Source of the DNA: JBARRO01 sp049644265
GTDB taxonomy: Bacteria > Bacteroidota > Ignavibacteria > UBA10030
Assembly (NCBI GenBank): GCA_049644265.1
Contig: JBARRO010000193.1
Coordinates: 1-14,061 of the forward strand
Reading direction: 5' to 3'
DNA: 14,061 bases
Shown here: one piece after another, positions 12,810 to 14,061 of the stretch
How positions within the stretch are numbered: the first letter of the stretch is position 1
Layout of the letters: every line of letters starts with the position of its first letter
Program-made: the position numbers and the translations under genes
Notes under the pieces: model-generated
Told to the model about the DNA's origin: nothing
The model's input: only the letters and a program-made list of their open reading frames with translations
Database searches by the model: none

Positions 12810-13355
12810 ATGCGAAGCATTCTTTCGATCCTTCTGTCACTCCTTTTCATCCTGGCGTTGTCCCACGCTCAGGAGAAGATTGTCTCCTCTGTTAAAGGAG
12901 AATCGTCCGCCAAATACCATATGTCTCATGCGCTTCATGAAATTGAAGCCATAAGCCACGATATCGTGTATACTGCTTCCATCGATACATCCGCCAAAAC
13001 TATCAAGTCTGTGACGGCGAAGGTGGATGTGACGACGTTTGACAGCGGCAATTCCAACCGCGACTCGCACGCCATGGAAGTCATCGATGTGCTCAGTTAT
13101 CCCGAAGTCACGTACGCCAGCACGGCCGTCGTTTCAAGCCACGACACATTGACCGTGGAAGGAAAACTGACGTTTCATGGCGTGACGCGGAGCATTTCCT
13201 CGCTTGCTGTTTCGCAATGGTCGGACAAGCGTCTCGTGGTGGACGCGACATTCCCGATCAGCCTTACCGATTTCAAGATTGAGCGGCCTTCCCTCCTGTT
13301 CATTCCCGTGAGCGATACGCTGCGGTTTTCGCTGGAGGCGGTGTTCCAATTCTAG
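12810..13355 (+). CDS. Secreted YceI-family protein
   Basis: 181 aa with a signal peptide (LSILLSLLFILALSHA, cleavage about residue 20), so periplasmic. YceI proteins form a lipocalin-like beta-barrel that binds an isoprenoid or similar lipid. Family signs: KYHMSHALHEIEAISHDI near the mature N-terminus, TFDSGNSNRDSHAMEVIDV (76-94) followed by YPEVTYAS, then GKLTFHGVTRSI (118-129), and a final strand LRFSLEAVFQF. The length fits the family. The ribosome-binding site AAGGAAC is the same heptamer as in the preceding gene. The short 13-base gap makes an operon likely. By analogy with yceJ-yceI the pair may handle a quinone-like lipid and electrons; that is inference. Confidence 0.9.
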   Translation: MRSILSILLSLLFILALSHAQEKIVSSVKGESSAKYHMSHALHEIEAISHDIVYTASIDTSAKTIKSVTAKVDVTTFDSGNSNRDSHAMEVIDVLSYPEVTYASTAVVSSHDTLTVEGKLTFHGVTRSISSLAVSQWSDKRLVVDATFPISLTDFKIERPSLLFIPVSDTLRFSLEAVFQF

Positions 13356-13364
13356 GAGACTAAT

Positions 13365-13391
13365 CGCAAAGTGCGCAAGGGACGCAGAGAA
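13365..13391. repeat. Three 9-nt repeats (CGCAAAGTG family)
   Basis: CGCAAAGTG, CGCAAGGGA and CGCAGAGAA in exact 9-base steps, nine bases after the YceI stop codon. It is related in form to the triplet at 4613-4639 and is followed by an A-run. Confidence 0.75.
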
Positions 13392-13404
13392 AAACGAGGG
13401 GAGA

Positions 13405-13612
13405 GTTTCGGGTTTGGAGTTTCAGGTTTCGAGTTTCTGGTTTCGGGTTGTGAGTTAAAGTTTCGCGTTTCGAGTTTAAGGTTCCGAGTTTGAAGTTCAA
13501 GGTTCAATTTTGAAAGAGAAGTTTCGGGTTTGGAGTTTAGAGTTTCGAGTTCAAAGTTCAAAGTTAGGTTTTTTACCAACTTCAAACTATAAACCAGAAA
13601 CTCGAAACTGTT
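13405..13612. repeat. 7-nt-period arrays (GTTTCGA family) with an inverted partner
   Basis: From 13405 the DNA reads GTTTCGG, GTTTGGA, GTTTCAG, GTTTCGA, GTTTCTG, GTTTCGG and further variants in 7-base steps to about 13508. After a phase shift, a second block restarts at 13521 with the same GTTTCGG, GTTTGGA words. At 13578-13612 the reverse complement appears in the same step: AACTTCA, AACTATA, AACCAGA, AACTCGA, AACTGTT. It fills the space between two convergent genes. Confidence 0.9.
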
Positions 13613-13626
13613 ACTTTCCCTCACCC

Positions 13627-14061
13627 TCAGAACAAAAACGAAAACCCGACTGTCAACACATACTGCTGAACATACGTGAGGTCTTGAGTGTTGACGTTCA
13701 CAAGCGAATTCACCTCGATATACCAGCGGTAATTCGGGCGGCCGCCGGATATGCCGATAAACGGCGCCGGGAAGAAATCATGGGGCGCAGATCTGGCCAC
13801 GACAGAGTCATTGCGCGCGGAACGCGAAAATGTCGAGTAGAGCATCTGAGCTTTCAGACCCGCGTAGACGACCCGAGGCACGGGAGGCCAAATGCCCCCC
13901 ACAAACGTCCGGAGAAATCTCGGCGGATCGGGAACGTCCTCGAAATCTCCAAATCGGTATGAATACATCACGCCCGGAGCGAGCCCCTTCGTTGCAATCT
14001 TCACTCTTTCCGCCGGAAAAAGGAGGTCCGCTGTCATGATGCTGGCATCGTACGACAATAC
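13627..14061 (-). CDS. C-terminal part of an outer-membrane protein (5' end outside the window)
   Basis: About 144 residues are visible on the minus strand, with the frame open to the window edge, so the true start lies beyond 14061. I do not recognise a family. It reads as alternating beta-strands with aromatic residues (RPNYRWYIEVNSLV, LTYVQQYVLTVGFSFLF) and ends in phenylalanine. A last strand of alternating hydrophobics ending in F is the usual recognition signal for outer-membrane barrel assembly. The gene converges on the YceI operon across a block of 7-nt repeats, and no clear intrinsic terminator is visible between them. Confidence 0.75.
   Translation of the reverse strand, partial: VLSYDASIMTADLLFPAERVKIATKGLAPGVMYSYRFGDFEDVPDPPRFLRTFVGGIWPPVPRVVYAGLKAQMLYSTFSRSARNDSVVARSAPHDFFPAPFIGISGGRPNYRWYIEVNSLVNVNTQDLTYVQQYVLTVGFSFLF

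Noticed and set aside
13352..13624. 90-codon frame on the minus strand reading LETRN-like repeats
   Set aside because: It is a translation of the 7-nt array. Such arrays stay open in several frames because 7 is not a multiple of 3.

Overview
The window looks like a chromosomal stretch from a bacterium of the Bacteroidota/Chlorobiota/Ignavibacteriota group. The best evidence is a large secreted repeat protein that ends in a type IX secretion (Por) C-terminal sorting domain with the NYPNPFN motif. Lipoproteins and outer-membrane-type proteins around it fit the same group. I infer an Ignavibacteria-like member, but nothing here fixes the rank. No rRNA, CRISPR array, prophage or classical insertion sequence is visible.

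Layout. (1) 1-2156, minus strand: thrS followed directly by the start of infC. infC appears to begin with ATT, and its start overlaps the thrS stop by one base. A terminator-like hairpin lies just upstream of thrS. (2) 2199-3233: an accessory island with two copies of a 97-bp palindrome-bearing repeat, a small GIY-YIG nuclease gene, a shortened third repeat copy, 7-nt-period arrays, a tRNA-Val remnant whose anticodon arm is replaced by a palindrome, a possible GIY-YIG remnant and an intact tRNA-Val(GAC). (3) 3397-4607, minus strand: an aldo/keto reductase overlapping an unrecognised 81-aa protein gene. (4) 4608-5136: no gene, only low-complexity periodic DNA and degenerate palindromes. (5) 5137-8340, plus strand: an unrecognised lipoprotein with a C-terminal Fn3-like domain, then an unrecognised secreted, probably outer-membrane, protein. 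A near-perfect intrinsic terminator sits inside the first codons of the second gene. (6) 8335-8796: convergent intergenic DNA made of a 7-nt array and stacked palindromes. (7) 8797-11475, minus strand: the T9SS cargo protein with a 48-residue repeat. (8) 11476-12115: divergent intergenic DNA with structured hairpins, a palindromic repeat and three 10-nt repeats complementary to the next ribosome-binding site. (9) 12116-13355, plus strand: a cytochrome b561-like membrane protein and a secreted YceI-family protein, a pairing similar to E. coli yceJ-yceI. (10) 13365-14061: periodic arrays and the 3' end of another outer-membrane protein gene.

How it fits together. The housekeeping unit (thrS-infC) and the envelope genes are ordinary in kind. 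The unusual material is between genes. Intergenic spaces are filled with degenerate arrays of 7-, 8- or 9-nt period, often with an inverted partner, and with palindromic interspersed repeats. One GIY-YIG gene is bounded tightly by such repeats, next to a duplicated tRNA-Val. That arrangement resembles REP/RAYT systems in outline, but with a GIY-YIG nuclease instead of a transposase-like enzyme. This comparison is inference.
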